A model generated the notes under the pieces. That model searched no databases. It was not told the DNA's origin and was given only the letters and a program-made list of their open reading frames with translations. A program made the position numbers and the translations under genes. This document shows, piece after piece, positions 36,226 to 45,908 of a DNA stretch of 64,000 nt (position 1 is the stretch's first letter; the number at the start of each line of letters is the position of its first letter). Source of the DNA: Pomacea canaliculata (lineage: Eukaryota; Mollusca; Gastropoda; Architaenioglossa; Ampullariidae); contig NC_037601.1 in assembly GCF_003073045.1 (NCBI RefSeq), forward strand, positions 21,302,150-21,366,149. The letters are read 5' to 3'.

Positions 36226-36832
36226 ATCATGCAAGACTTGACATCTGTGACACAGCACCTTTGATAGTGTTGTAAACTCACTTTATTTTTGGCATGGGGA
36301 AAGTCACAAATGTAGCTTATCACAAAATGACGGGTTGGAAACTGCCTGACTGTTAGTTCATATGTGTATATGGTAAAAAGGAATGGAACAATTCCGAGTG
36401 AAAGAGCAGATGGATCAGATGACTTCTTATTGACATCAGCTTGACTGAGTGTGACTAGTCAGGAAGTTTCCCAATCAGCTAACAACGGTTGTGTAGATTC
36501 CGGAGGTCAAGAAGAGGACTGTCATCAGACGTGTCATATGCCATCTTTGACCTGTCACACAAAACAAGGTGTCTATCCTTCTGTGTAAGCAAAGGGAGTT
36601 TTCCCACTCATCGTCCGGAGCGAGCTGCAAACGAACCTGTGACTTTCCGAAGACGACTGCAGTAGTCACAGGGTACAGAGCCCTTGTCTCGGTGTAGCAT
36701 CACAGTTCTGACCTAACTCAACATTAATAATCTACACAACAACAGGTCTTAAGAAAAGAAAAAGCACCACAGCTTCTGTGCAAAGGTAAAAAGTTACGAC
36801 TGTATAATTTCTTATCGGCAGGCTGTCTCAGT

Positions 36833-37813
36833 TCACACCACATTGTATATAGGATACATGTCTTTCAACTCTCGGCATTTTACTTTCTCTCCTGACATGC
36901 CTTTACTTATCCGGTGGTTGTGCAAAGGCGACACACATGTATCAAGGTCATATTCCTGAGCAAGGACCTCCTCGATCTGTCTGGGCACGGGGGCAGTGAA
37001 TCCTTCAAAGGTCATCGTTGTCAAAGGAAAGACAATGGTATTTCTCACACCATGGGCTACTTTCGCGTAGTGGCACAAAGACCTGGTGTAGTTGCCGTCA
37101 CTGGTGTACATAAAGACGTCGATGGAAGGGTAACGGATGCTGGTGTCGTTGGTATCGAGAATGCTAGGTACGCAGCCGCTGTGATTGCGGCCGCTGGCAG
37201 TTGGGACGGTGAAGTTTTCAGGACAGACGCTGGGAATGCTGGAGGTGTTGCTGGAGAAGAATTTCCAGTGAACTTCAGAGAAAATGCGGAGAGAGTAGCC
37301 AGGTATGCAGGCCAACACTTGGCGGATCTTGTCCATCTTCCGACAGTCCATAGCAACGTCGATGTCGTCATCCCAGGGAATCATACCACGATGGCGATAG
37401 GCTCCCAGCAGGCTGCCCTCCACCAGAAAGTAAGACAGGTTGGCAGCACGGACAGCGTTGTCAAACACGCGCCACGTGCACAGCAGCCGCGCCTTGTCGA
37501 AGACGGTCATCTGGGGGAGAAAGCGGAAGTAGCGAGCCTTGCGCACGGTTGAGGAGTTTACCCACTGGTGCGCATGCGTGAACATGGCTTCGTCTTGAGC
37601 TCGACCTTTCAGCGCATACGGGACGAGGATTTCGTGGGATGCGCTGGCTTCAGAGGTTGCATTAGGCAGCGGCTCAGGGGGGTTGAAATACTGTTGAATG
37701 TATCTGATATCTGGTCTGTAGCTGGTCGCGATAATTCGATAAAATGGGATGAGTAATGCGAAAATTATGGTGCACTGCACGCAGACTAGTATCCTGAATG
37801 CTCGTCCTGCCAT
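36833..37813 (-). CDS. LicD/fukutin-like phosphotransferase, copy 5, intact
   Basis: I choose the ATG at 37,813 (MAGRAFRILVCVQ), giving 326 residues; the frame extends 10 codons upstream but only from a GTG, and that part is not conserved in copy 6. The membrane helix (about 6-24) is followed by a shorter stem than in copies 2 and 3, then GSLLGAYRHRG at 133-143, DDDID at 148-152, and the later blocks in subfamily form: IDVFMYTSDGNYT, FPLTTMTFEGF and EYDLDTCVSPLHNHR. It ends ELKDMYPIYNVV. Several NxS/T sites (NATS, NLS, NTS, NFT, NHS, NDT, NYT) fit a lumenal enzyme. Family role as for copy 2; substrate unknown. Its closest relative is copy 6, from which it arose by the recent duplication. Confidence 0.9.
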   Translation of the reverse strand: MAGRAFRILVCVQCTIIFALLIPFYRIIATSYRPDIRYIQQYFNPPEPLPNATSEASASHEILVPYALKGRAQDEAMFTHAHQWVNSSTVRKARYFRFLPQMTVFDKARLLCTWRVFDNAVRAANLSYFLVEGSLLGAYRHRGMIPWDDDIDVAMDCRKMDKIRQVLACIPGYSLRIFSEVHWKFFSSNTSSIPSVCPENFTVPTASGRNHSGCVPSILDTNDTSIRYPSIDVFMYTSDGNYTRSLCHYAKVAHGVRNTIVFPLTTMTFEGFTAPVPRQIEEVLAQEYDLDTCVSPLHNHRISKGMSGEKVKCRELKDMYPIYNVV

Positions 37814-38139
37814 TGCTTCGCCAAATGCAACCAGAAGGTGCACAAAGATTGTACGCTACTTCACTTCAAGTCAGCAGTTAAAGTGATGGATCTTCAGGCT
37901 GATACAGAAAAAAATCATGTTGTTGGATGTTTTATCCCCTTCAGTGCTGCCTGTGTTTAAACAAATTTTGGAATGACCATCTTCTGGAGACTACTGGCGT
38001 TGTCTGTAAGACATCTTCTTGCACTTACTGCAAATAATGACAAAAGATTATAAATAAAGTATAAACGTTAAACGTGAGCAAGGTCACACTTTCAGGTCCA
38101 TGCATATTCCGTAAAAAACAGTTGACCACTCCTTAGTAT

Positions 38140-38400
38140 GTCACTATATAAGCTGTTCAGCTATATCCTTACATAGCTTGTAAAGGTCTGACTTTTGTAT
38201 GAGCGGATCATGACCACTTACATCAAATGCTTTTGCAAAGTCTCTAGATATTAGTGTTGTGTAGCAAGAGTGTTTTGGTCTAAAACAAGACTGATTGGAA
38301 TGGAGAATATTTTTTTAAAGGTGAATTTAGAGGTGTGTCTACGAGTGAATGAGAGAGCTGCTGAACCACCATTACACTTTAAACCTTTCAGTGCAAACAT
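38140..38400 (-). mobile_element. LINE reverse-transcriptase relic (unit A)
   Basis: The same fragment as at 42,890-43,145, slightly more decayed. It carries the QSCFRPKHSCYT and DFAKAFD region of a non-LTR RT (palm motif A). It is present at the same place in both units, so it inserted before that duplication. Confidence 0.7.
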
Positions 38401-38834
38401 TACGACACGTGCGCTAGGATTTACATCACTACTTGAACATAGAGTTGTTTACACGTGAGTGGTTAGTAAATGAGGGAAAAGGACATTAAGTGATCACATT
38501 TGTAGTACCCTGCTCCACAGAGTTATAAATCTTATGTCAACAACGATGTCGAAACCTCGACAAATTAGAGAACCGACTAGACCTAAAGACAATATGATGT
38601 TCATCTCCAACAGCCCATTGTAGGTGTGATAAAGGTCCTGTTCGCTGTATATACAGTACAAGGAACAGTGTCGGGAATCACACAAATACAACAATGTCCA
38701 CTCTAATAATATAGGTCCATACAACACCTGTCACGACCACGTCATACACTGACGTCACCGCCTCACACACGGTGTTCACGTGCATTCGAACACAAAACAC
38801 AATGATGTGTCTATGGGCTTCTCGTCAGACTGAT

Positions 38835-39123
38835 AAGGAAAAAACTACTTTTTAAAATTTAAATGGAGCACTAACTTATGTTTCAGTCAAAATTTTACTC
38901 TCTGATATTTTAATTCACACTTCGTAAATGTTGTTGGATGTCTCATCTTCTTCGCTGCTGCCTGTGTTTTAACAATCTTCTAGTCGCCTCCGTCTGGGGG
39001 CTACTCCCGTTGTCTGTTGATGTTCCCCCAAAACTCACGTCTGTCTTCTTTCTTTGTGCCCAGACCTTAATGCATTACCTTTAAAATAACATGAACATAA
39101 ATATTGCTTTACTTTTGAATTAC
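38835..39123 (-). other. Orphan LicD 5' UTR region (unit A)
   Basis: Resembles the 5' UTR of copies 3 and 4 (tttaaatggagcactaac, attttaattcacacttcg, gctgcctgtgtttt, ctttgtgcccagacc) but is about 1 kb upstream of copy 5, which has its own version of the same region at 37,860-38,010. It looks like the 5' end of another LicD gene whose coding part was lost, or a partial duplication. Acceptor-like and donor-like sites remain (AAAG at 39,079; CAG|GTAATT at 39,123) but would enclose only 45 bp. Confidence 0.5.
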
Positions 39124-39220
39124 CTGCTTTCGTCTCAGTGGAGTGATATTCACGTGTCTCTTGCCTGCTGTGACAAACACTATTTCTACAGAATTAGATT
39201 TTTGCTGTTTCAGAATGAAG

Positions 39221-39312
39221 GAAGTCATGTGACTATGTGACACAATTTTTAAATTGCATCACGTCATGACGCGCAAAGGAATGCGAGAGCCATCAGACCA
39301 TGGATATATATA
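39221..39312 (-). promoter_or_regulatory. Conserved upstream block of LicD copy 5, with TATA-like site
   Basis: About 1.4 kb upstream of the start codon: gaagtcatgtgact, then an imperfect palindrome (39,237-39,262) with half sites TGACACAA and TTGCATCA, then the perfect palindrome CGTCATGACG and gcgcaaaggaat. On the transcribed strand a TATATATA lies about 30 bp before the block (39,304-39,312), which suits a core promoter. The first half site has lost its CpG compared with unit B. Confidence 0.6.
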
Positions 39313-39322
39313 GATGACCTGA

Positions 39323-39700
39323 TGTCTGTCTGCCGAGACTCACTCTTGGCCTTTTGCGAAGTTTTCCGCTGTCATTCTCGGCGAACCAGTAGACGAGCTG
39401 ACTTCCGGAGGAGCAGCGTGAAGACGGAATTTAACTAGACTTTTGATATTAACAATATAATTACCGTAAGTGCTTTGCTTTGTTGCACTATTAACCGAAC
39501 TTTCTACCATGCAGCAGCATAAACCACCTTTTGTGTGTTTCTTTATTGTTGATACTCTTGCAGACTTTACTGACAGCCGTTGAAGTCATTCGCTGAACCA
39601 CGGTGGCTAAACCGGAAGCTTTGTACCCATCAGAGTCGTTCTAGTAGTTGACTGAAAAAAAAATCATCTGCAAGCAGTCCAGGGATAGAGGTTCGTGATC
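39323..39700 (+). repeat. Dispersed repeat R1 (unit A)
   Basis: Starts at ctgtctgccgagac, carries the inverted ctcggcgaacc about 40 bp later, and ends with aaaccggaagctttgtac and gcaagcagtccaggg. Longer than the 56 kb copy, with extra internal sequence. It sits directly upstream of the conserved LicD block. Confidence 0.6.
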
Positions 39701-39860
39701 AGGTTGTGACCTCTTGAATGTGTGTTTGAGAGACACTATTTTAACATGTGTATTTATATTATCTCTTTTATATCACGAATATGTATATACCATTGATAGT
39801 ACGAGCATGATCTTGAATTGCCCCTGGAGGATCAACAAAGATGTACTGTATTGTACGTAC

Positions 39861-39950
39861 ATCAACTATAACAATCCAACTCATTATTAAAACCAACATT
39901 GAGCTCATAAGGAAGTAGAACAAAAGCTCAGTCGTCGTCCTGCACACCAT
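39861..39950 (-). CDS. Candidate first exon with membrane helix (unit A)
   Basis: ATG at 39,950, frame MVCRTTTELLFYFLMSSMLV then LIMSWIVIVD, followed directly by donor GTACGT. The hydrophobic run suggests a signal anchor or signal peptide. Paralogues occur at 27,516 and 44,781, always upstream of a LicD gene on the same strand. One base fewer than in unit B puts the N-terminal residues in a different frame, so one of the two is damaged or the start differs. No downstream exon was identified and the family is unknown. Confidence 0.35.
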
Positions 39951-40523
39951 TTATCTTCAAAACATTTATTGGACATAATTACAACAGGAAGTTTTAAATC
40001 GTCGTTGTCAGTTCATCTTCAGTCCTAAAACGCTTTTACCGAAAAATTACCGTTATCAGATCTGAAATACCATGTTTTCCTTTGCCGTTTTATCTTGGTT
40101 TTTTTTCAGTGCAGACGCTGTTGAATATCTATACTTTTCTAAACAATGGAAAAGCCATGTTCATATTATCTACATTTTTATTAATTGTCTTTGTACCAAC
40201 AGTGAGCAATTCCGTAAAAAAAACCTTTAGTGAATTTGTTGTGTAGGGGATCAGTCAATGTGATGACAATACAGATAGGTCTTGTTTGTGCTCAGTACAG
40301 CGCTCAAGCAGCAAAGGTCATTAAACCTACAACAAATGCAAGCAATTGCAATATATCATAGTGACAAGGCAGAACAGTACAAAACATGAAGTGGACGTCT
40401 TGCATGGATGGACACGTCATCATCTACACGGACAAGGCAACAGCCGCAGTCCTCTCCACTGATAATTCTCGCTTTGCCAGCTCCACGAGGGGGGGGGGGA
40501 TGATCTAGCTGCAGAAAGAGGTG

Positions 40524-40895
40524 AACACACAACTTGCACAGAGATTTCATTTATAATATACGCCACTTCTTATCGTCAGTGAAGAAGTGTCTCTAGACTG
40601 ATACCAAAAAAGAAAAAAACTTCTAAAACTTTAAGGGGAGCACTAACCAATGTTCCAGCGAAAAGTTTACTCTTTCATGTTTTAATACACACTTTTTGGG
40701 GATGTTTCTTCCTCTTCATTGCTATCTATGTTTAAACTTTGTGTCTCCGCGGTTTTGGGACTACACGTGTTGTCTGTAAGGCATCCACCTTCTTTTCTGG
40801 AGCTTTCCCAAGAGCTTACGTACGTCCTCTTCTTGCTATATGTCGAGATTTTGATAACCTGCAAGAAAACATGAATATTAGTATTGTTTTACTTT
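40524..40895 (-). repeat. Transplanted 5' flank of LicD copy 3
   Basis: Matches 29,311-29,666 closely, including the first codons of the coding region (MKSLCKLCV at 40,550 downwards), the 5' UTR and the acceptor. On the left the frame runs into unrelated sequence at 40,523. On the right it joins, within a few shared T residues at 40,893-40,896, the LINE relic and 3' flank that belong with copy 4. It is a relic, not a gene, and marks a rearrangement breakpoint. Confidence 0.75.
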
Positions 40896-41607
40896 GGCTG
40901 TACAATAACTAAACATCCTGTGGCCATACGTTGACAGGAAGAGTAAAAAGACGATCATCAGACGAGGAGAGGAGTTGTCTAGCTGGAACGACCGATTTTA
41001 ATAATAATCATGCAAGACTTCACATCTGTGACACAGCACCTTTAATAGTGTTGAAAACTCTATTTTCGGCATGGGGAAGGCACAAATGTAGCTCATCACA
41101 AAATGACGGGTTGGAAACTGCATGACTGTTAGTTCATAAGTGTATATGGTAAAAAGGAATGGACCAATCCGAATGAAAGAGCAGATGGATCAGATGACTT
41201 CTTATTGACATCAGCTTGACTGAGTGTGACTAGTCAGGAAGTTTCCCAATCAGCTAACAACGGTTGTGTAGATTCCGGAGGTCAAGAAGTGGACTGTCAT
41301 CAGACGTGTCATATGCCATCTTTGACCTGTCACACAAAACAAGGTGTCTATCCTTCTGTGTAAGCAAAGGGAGTTTTCCCACTCATCATCCGGAGCGAGC
41401 TGCAAACGAATTTGTGACTTTCCGAAGACGACTGCAGTAGTCACAGGGTACAGGGCCCTTGCCTCGGTGTAGCATCACAGTTCTGACCTAACTCAACATT
41501 AATAATCTACACAACAACAGATCTTAAGAAAAGAAAAAGCACCACAGCTTCTGTGCAAAGGTAAAAAGTTACGACTGTATAATTTCTTACCGGCAGGCTG
41601 TCTCAGT

Positions 41608-42585
41608 TCACACCACATTGTACATAGGATACATGTCTTTCAACTCTCGGCATTTTACTTTCTCTCCTGACATGCCTTTACCTATCCGGTGGTTGTGCAA
41701 AGGCGACACACATGTATCAAGGTCATATTCCTGAGCAAGGACCTCCTCGATCTGTCTGGGCACGGGGGCAGTGAATCCTTCGAAGGATGTCGTTGTCAAA
41801 GGAAAGACAACGGTATTTCTCACACCATGGGCTACTTTCGCGCAGCTGCACAAAGACCTGGTGTAGTTGCCGTCACTGGTGTACATAAAGACGTCGATGA
41901 AAGGGTAACGGATGCTGGTGTCGTTGGTATCGAGAATGCTAGGGACGCAGCCGCTGTGATTGCGGCCGCTGGCAGTTGGGACGGTGAAGTTTTCAGGACA
42001 GACGCTGGGAATGCTGGAGGTGTTGCTAGAGAAGAATTTCCAGTGAACTTGAGACAAAATGCGGAGAGAGTAGCCAGGTATGCAGGCCAACACTTGGCGG
42101 ATCTTGTCCATCTTCCGACAGTCCATAGCAACGTCGATGTCGTCATCCCAGGGAATCATGCCACGATGGCGATAGGCTCCCAGCAGGCTGCCCTCCACCA
42201 GAAAGTAAGACAGGTTGGCAGCTCGGACAGCGTTGTCAAACACACGCCACGTGCACAGCAGCCGCGCCTTGTCGAAGACGGTCATCTGGGGGAGAAAGCG
42301 GAAGTAGCGACCTTTGCGCTCGGTTGAGGCGTTTACCCACTGGTGCGCATGCGTGAACATGGCTTCGTCTTGAGCTCGACCTTTCAGCGCATACGGGACG
42401 AGGATGTCGTAGGATGCGTTGGCTTCAGAGGTTGCATTAGGTTGCTCAGGGGGGTTGAAATACTGTGTAATATACATGATATTTGGCCTGTAGCTGGTCA
42501 GGATAATTCGATAAAATGGGATGAGTAATGCGAAAATTATGGTGCACTGCACGCAGACTATTATCCTGAATGCTCGTCCTGCCAT
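41608..42585 (-). CDS. LicD/fukutin-like phosphotransferase, copy 6, intact
   Basis: ATG at 42,585 (MAGRAFRIIVCVQ) gives 325 residues; the longer frame upstream begins only with TTG. Layout as in copy 5: membrane helix at about 6-24, GSLLGAYRHRG at 132-142, DDDID at 147-151, YPFIDVFMYTSDG, FPLTTTSFEGF, EYDLDTCVSPLHNHR, end ELKDMYPMYNVV. Differences from copy 5 are few. At two sites it has the states of the long subfamily rather than copy 5 (YPFID, TTTSFEGF), which fits occasional gene conversion between subfamilies. Family role: transfer of a phospho-alditol or phosphocholine-type group from a CDP donor to a glycan in the Golgi, inferred; acceptor unknown. Confidence 0.9.
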   Translation of the reverse strand: MAGRAFRIIVCVQCTIIFALLIPFYRIILTSYRPNIMYITQYFNPPEQPNATSEANASYDILVPYALKGRAQDEAMFTHAHQWVNASTERKGRYFRFLPQMTVFDKARLLCTWRVFDNAVRAANLSYFLVEGSLLGAYRHRGMIPWDDDIDVAMDCRKMDKIRQVLACIPGYSLRILSQVHWKFFSSNTSSIPSVCPENFTVPTASGRNHSGCVPSILDTNDTSIRYPFIDVFMYTSDGNYTRSLCSCAKVAHGVRNTVVFPLTTTSFEGFTAPVPRQIEEVLAQEYDLDTCVSPLHNHRIGKGMSGEKVKCRELKDMYPMYNVV

Positions 42586-42889
42586 TGCTTCGCCAAATAC
42601 AAGGCAGAAGGTGCACAAAGATTGTACGCTACGTCACTTCAAGTCAGTAGTTAAAGTGATGGGTCTTCAGGCTGATACAGAAAAAAATCATGTTGTTGGA
42701 TGTTTTATCGTCTTCAGTGGTGCCTGTGTTTAAACAATTTTGGAATGACCATCTTCTGGGGACTACTGGCGTTGTCTGTAAGATATCTTCTTGCACTTAC
42801 TGCAAATAATGATAAAAGATTATAAATCAATGATAAACGTTAAGCGTGAGGAAGGTCACACTTTCAGGTCCATGCATATTCCGTAAAAA

Positions 42890-43145
42890 ACATTTGACCA
42901 CTCCTTAGTATGTCACTATATAAGCTGTTCAGCTATATCCTTACATAGCTTGTAAAGGTCTGACTCTTGTATGAGCGGATCATGACCACTTACATCAAAT
43001 GCTTTTGCAAAGTCTCTAGATATTAGTGTTGTGTAGCAAGAGTGTTTGGGTCTAAAACAAGACTGATTGGAATGGAGAAGATTTTTTAAAGGTGAATTTA
43101 GAGGTGTGTCTACGAGTGAATAAGAGAGCTGTTGAACCACCATTA
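42890..43145 (-). mobile_element. LINE reverse-transcriptase relic (unit B)
   Basis: The 75-codon frame on the - strand reads HSNQSCFRPKHSCYTTLI, then RDFAKAFDVSGHDPLIQ and LYKL. This matches the fingers-to-palm-A part of non-LTR reverse transcriptases (QSGFRPxHSCxTAL...DFSKAFD). Only this fragment remains. It is shared with unit A. Confidence 0.8.
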
Positions 43146-43464
43146 CACTTTAAACCTTTCAGTGCAAAATTACGACACGTGCGCTAGGATTTACATCACT
43201 ACTTGAACATAGAGTTGTTTACACGTGAGTGGTTAGTAAATGAGGGAAAAGGACATTAAGTGATCACATTTGTAGTACCCTGCTCCACAGAGTTATAAAT
43301 CTTATGTCAACAACGATGTCAAAACCTCGACAAATTAGAGAACCGACTAGACCTAAAGACAATATGATGTTCATCTCCAACAGCCCATTGTAGGTGTGAT
43401 AAAGGTCCTGTTCGCTGTATATACAGTACAAGGAACAGTGTCGGGAATCACACAAATACAACAA

Positions 43465-43535
43465 TGTCCACTCTAATAATATAGGTCCATACACTACCTG
43501 TCACTCTAATAATATAGGTCCATACACTACGTGTC
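43465..43535. repeat. Short tandem duplication specific to unit B
   Basis: The segment ctctaataatataggtccat plus acactac-gtcac occurs twice in unit B and once in unit A (38,700), so it arose after the units separated. Confidence 0.8.
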
Positions 43536-43629
43536 ACGACCACGTCATACACTGACGTCACCGCCTGACACACGGTGTTCACGTGCATTCGAACACAAAA
43601 CACAATGATGTGTCTATGGGCTTCTCGTC

Positions 43630-43925
43630 AGACTGATAAAGAAAAAACTACTTTTTAAAATTTAAATGGAGCACTAACTTATGTTTCAGTCAGAAATCTA
43701 CTCTCTGATATTTTAATTCACACTTCGTAAATGTTGTTGGATGTTTCATCTTCTTCGCTGCTGCCTGTGTTTTAACAATCTTCGAGTCGCCTCCGTCTGG
43801 GGGCTACTCCCGTTGTCTGTTGATGTTCCCCAAAACTCACGTCTGTCTTCTTTCTTTGTGCCCAGACCTTAATGCATTACCTTTAAAATAACATGAACAT
43901 GAATATTGCTTTACTTTTGACTTAC
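43630..43925 (-). other. Orphan LicD 5' UTR region (unit B)
   Basis: Counterpart of 38,835-39,123, nearly identical, in the same position 1 kb upstream of copy 6. Confidence 0.5.
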
Positions 43926-44019
43926 CTGCTTTCGTCTCAGTGGATTGATATTCACGTGTCTCTTGCCTGCTGTGACAAACACTATTTCTACAGAATTAGA
44001 TTTTTGCGGTTTCAGATGA

Positions 44020-44112
44020 AAGGAAGTCATGTGACTATGTGACGCAATTTTTAAATTGCATCACGTCATGACGCGCAAAGGAATGCGAGAGCCATCAGAC
44101 CATGGATATATA
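44020..44112 (-). promoter_or_regulatory. Conserved upstream block of LicD copy 6, with TATA-like site
   Basis: As in unit A: gaagtcatgtgact, palindrome 44,039-44,064 with both half sites intact (GTGACGCAAT / ATTGCATCAC), CGTCATGACG, gcgcaaaggaat, and a TATATATA about 30 bp before the block on the transcribed strand. Confidence 0.6.
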
Positions 44113-44117
44113 TATAG

Positions 44118-44500
44118 ATGACCTGATGTCTGTCTGCCGAGACTCACTCTTGGCCTTTTGCGAAGTTTTCCGCTGTCATTCTCGGCGAACCAGTAGACGA
44201 GCTGACTTCCGGAGGAGCAGCGTGAAGACGGAATTTAACTAGACTTTTGATATTAACAATATAATTACCGTAAGTGCTTTGCTTTGTTGCACTATTAACC
44301 GAACTTTCTACCATGCAGCAGCATAAACCACCTTTTGTGTGTTTCTTTATTGTTGATACTCTTGCAGACTTTACTGACAGCCGTTGAAGTCATTCGCTGA
44401 ACCACGGTGGCTAAACCGGAAGCTTTGTACCCATCAGAGTCGTTCTAGTAGTTGACTGAAAAAAAAATCATCTGCAAGCAGTCCAGGGATAGAGGTTCGT
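44118..44500 (+). repeat. Dispersed repeat R1 (unit B)
   Basis: Near-identical counterpart of 39,323-39,700. Confidence 0.6.
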
Positions 44501-44664
44501 GATCAGGTTGTGACCTCTTGAATGTGTGTGTGAGAGACACTATTTTAACATGTGCAGTTATATTATCTCTTTTATATCACGAATATGTATATACCATTGA
44601 TAGTACGAGCATGATCTTGAATTGCCCCTGGAGGATCAACAAAGATGTACTGTATTGTACTTAC

Positions 44665-44781
44665 ATCAACTATAACAATCCAACTCATTATTAAAACCAA
44701 CATTGAGCTCATAAGGAAGTAGAGCACTAGCTTTAGTCGTCGTCCTGCACACCATTTATCTTCAAAACATTTATTGGACAT
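44665..44781 (-). CDS. Candidate first exon with membrane helix (unit B)
   Basis: ATG at 44,781 opens 39 codons, MSNKCFEDKWCAGRRLKLVL then YFLMSSMLVLIMSWIVIVD, ending in phase 0 at a strong donor (GAT|GTAAGT). A short polar, basic tail followed by a helix is the layout of a type II anchor, as in many Golgi enzymes, including the LicD genes next door. The same start is present in unit A but a one-base difference breaks the frame there. The next exon was not found, so the product is unknown. Confidence 0.4.
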
Positions 44782-45008
44782 AATTACAACAGGGAGTTTT
44801 AAAACGTCGTTGTCAGTTCATCTTCAGTCCTAAAACGATTTTACCGGAAAATTACCGTTATCAGATCTGAAATACCATGTTTTCCTTCACCATTTTATCG
44901 TGGTTTTTTTTTCAGTGCAGACGCAGTTGAATATCTATACTTTTCTAAACAATGGAAAAGCCATGTTCATATTATCTATATTTTTATTAATTGTGTTAGT
45001 ACCACCAG

Positions 45009-45908
45009 GCCCTTTGCGAGTGGTTCAAAAGCAGCTACTTAGAACTAAATGTTGGAAAAACGAAAGAACTAGTTATAGATCAGAGGAAAGGAAAAGAAAT
45101 GTCCACCCCATTAGTAATCGGAAATGAAGAGGTTGAAAGGGTGACAACATTCAAATATCTTGGTACAGTAATAGACGATAGTTTGAATTTCACTGAACAT
45201 GTAGGTACAGTGCTTAAGAAGGCACAACAACGGCTATATCTGATCAGGAAGCTTCGTAGTTTTAATGTAAGCGAACGCATTTTGGTAGATGTCTATCGTG
45301 CGCTAGTAGAAAGCGTAATTACATTTAATATTGTGTCTTGGTATGGCCAGACAAGCGTGACAAACAAGAACAAACTGAGGCGCGTCATAAACACAGCCAG
45401 CAAAATCGTAGGCTCACAACAGCTAAGCCTTTCCCACCTGTACGATTCAGCTTGTCCGGAAAGCAACACAAATCATGCTTGACCCCACCCATCCACTCAA
45501 CCCCCGCTTCGAGCTATGCCTCAGGACGGAGACTGAGAGTCCCTCTTGTGAAAAGAACGTTTACAGGAGGTCATTCATCCCATCGGCCATCTCTGCTGTC
45601 AACAAACGAAAGACTATAAGCGACTAGTAGTGTTACACACAATGGGGATGACGTAATCCCATCTCTGTTATACGCTGTCATATTTTTTATGTAGTCATGG
45701 AACTGATGTATTGTCCACTGATGTATTGTCCTTGATGCGGGCGCGTGTGTGTGTGTGGGTGTGTGTGTGTGCTCACTTCTGCCATTGCTGATGTTATTGT
45801 TGATGTCTTTGATTTTTACTCTGACTGCTTGCATGCTGAAAGACAAATCTCCTTTTCTGGACAATAAAGTAATCTTATCTTATCTTATCTTATCTTATCT
45901 TATCTTAT
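45009..45908 (+). mobile_element. 5'-truncated LINE inserted in unit B
   Basis: Absent from unit A, whose sequence runs straight across the site (gtaccaacag...ccgtaaaaaa). The readable frame 45,099-45,482, together with the preceding frame, gives the RT thumb and connection region: YLELNVGKTKELVID, VERVTTFKYLGTVIDD, LVESVITFNIVSWYGQT, NTASKIVG. This is typical of jockey/CR1-group LINEs. It has an AATAAA at 45,862 and ends in a (TTATC)n tail. It is a recent insertion and is incapable of moving alone because most of the element is missing. Confidence 0.88.

Larger units (their letters stand above)
36240..40523. repeat. Recent segmental duplication, unit A
   Basis: Aligns almost base for base with 41,000-46,216 (unit B), apart from a LINE insertion and small indels in B. 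It carries the 3' flank, LicD copy 5, a LINE RT relic, an orphan LicD 5' UTR, the upstream block, an R1 repeat and a membrane-helix exon. It ends abruptly at about 40,523, where sequence copied from the 5' flank of LicD copy 3 begins; in unit B the original sequence continues past the equivalent point (46,216). Confidence 0.85.

Noticed and set aside
41689-42327. Long antisense frame (212 codons) over LicD copy 6, with equivalents over copies 1-5 and 7
   Set aside because: It mirrors the GC-rich conserved core in the opposite strand, has no family resemblance of its own, and its extent varies among copies with the indels of the real gene.
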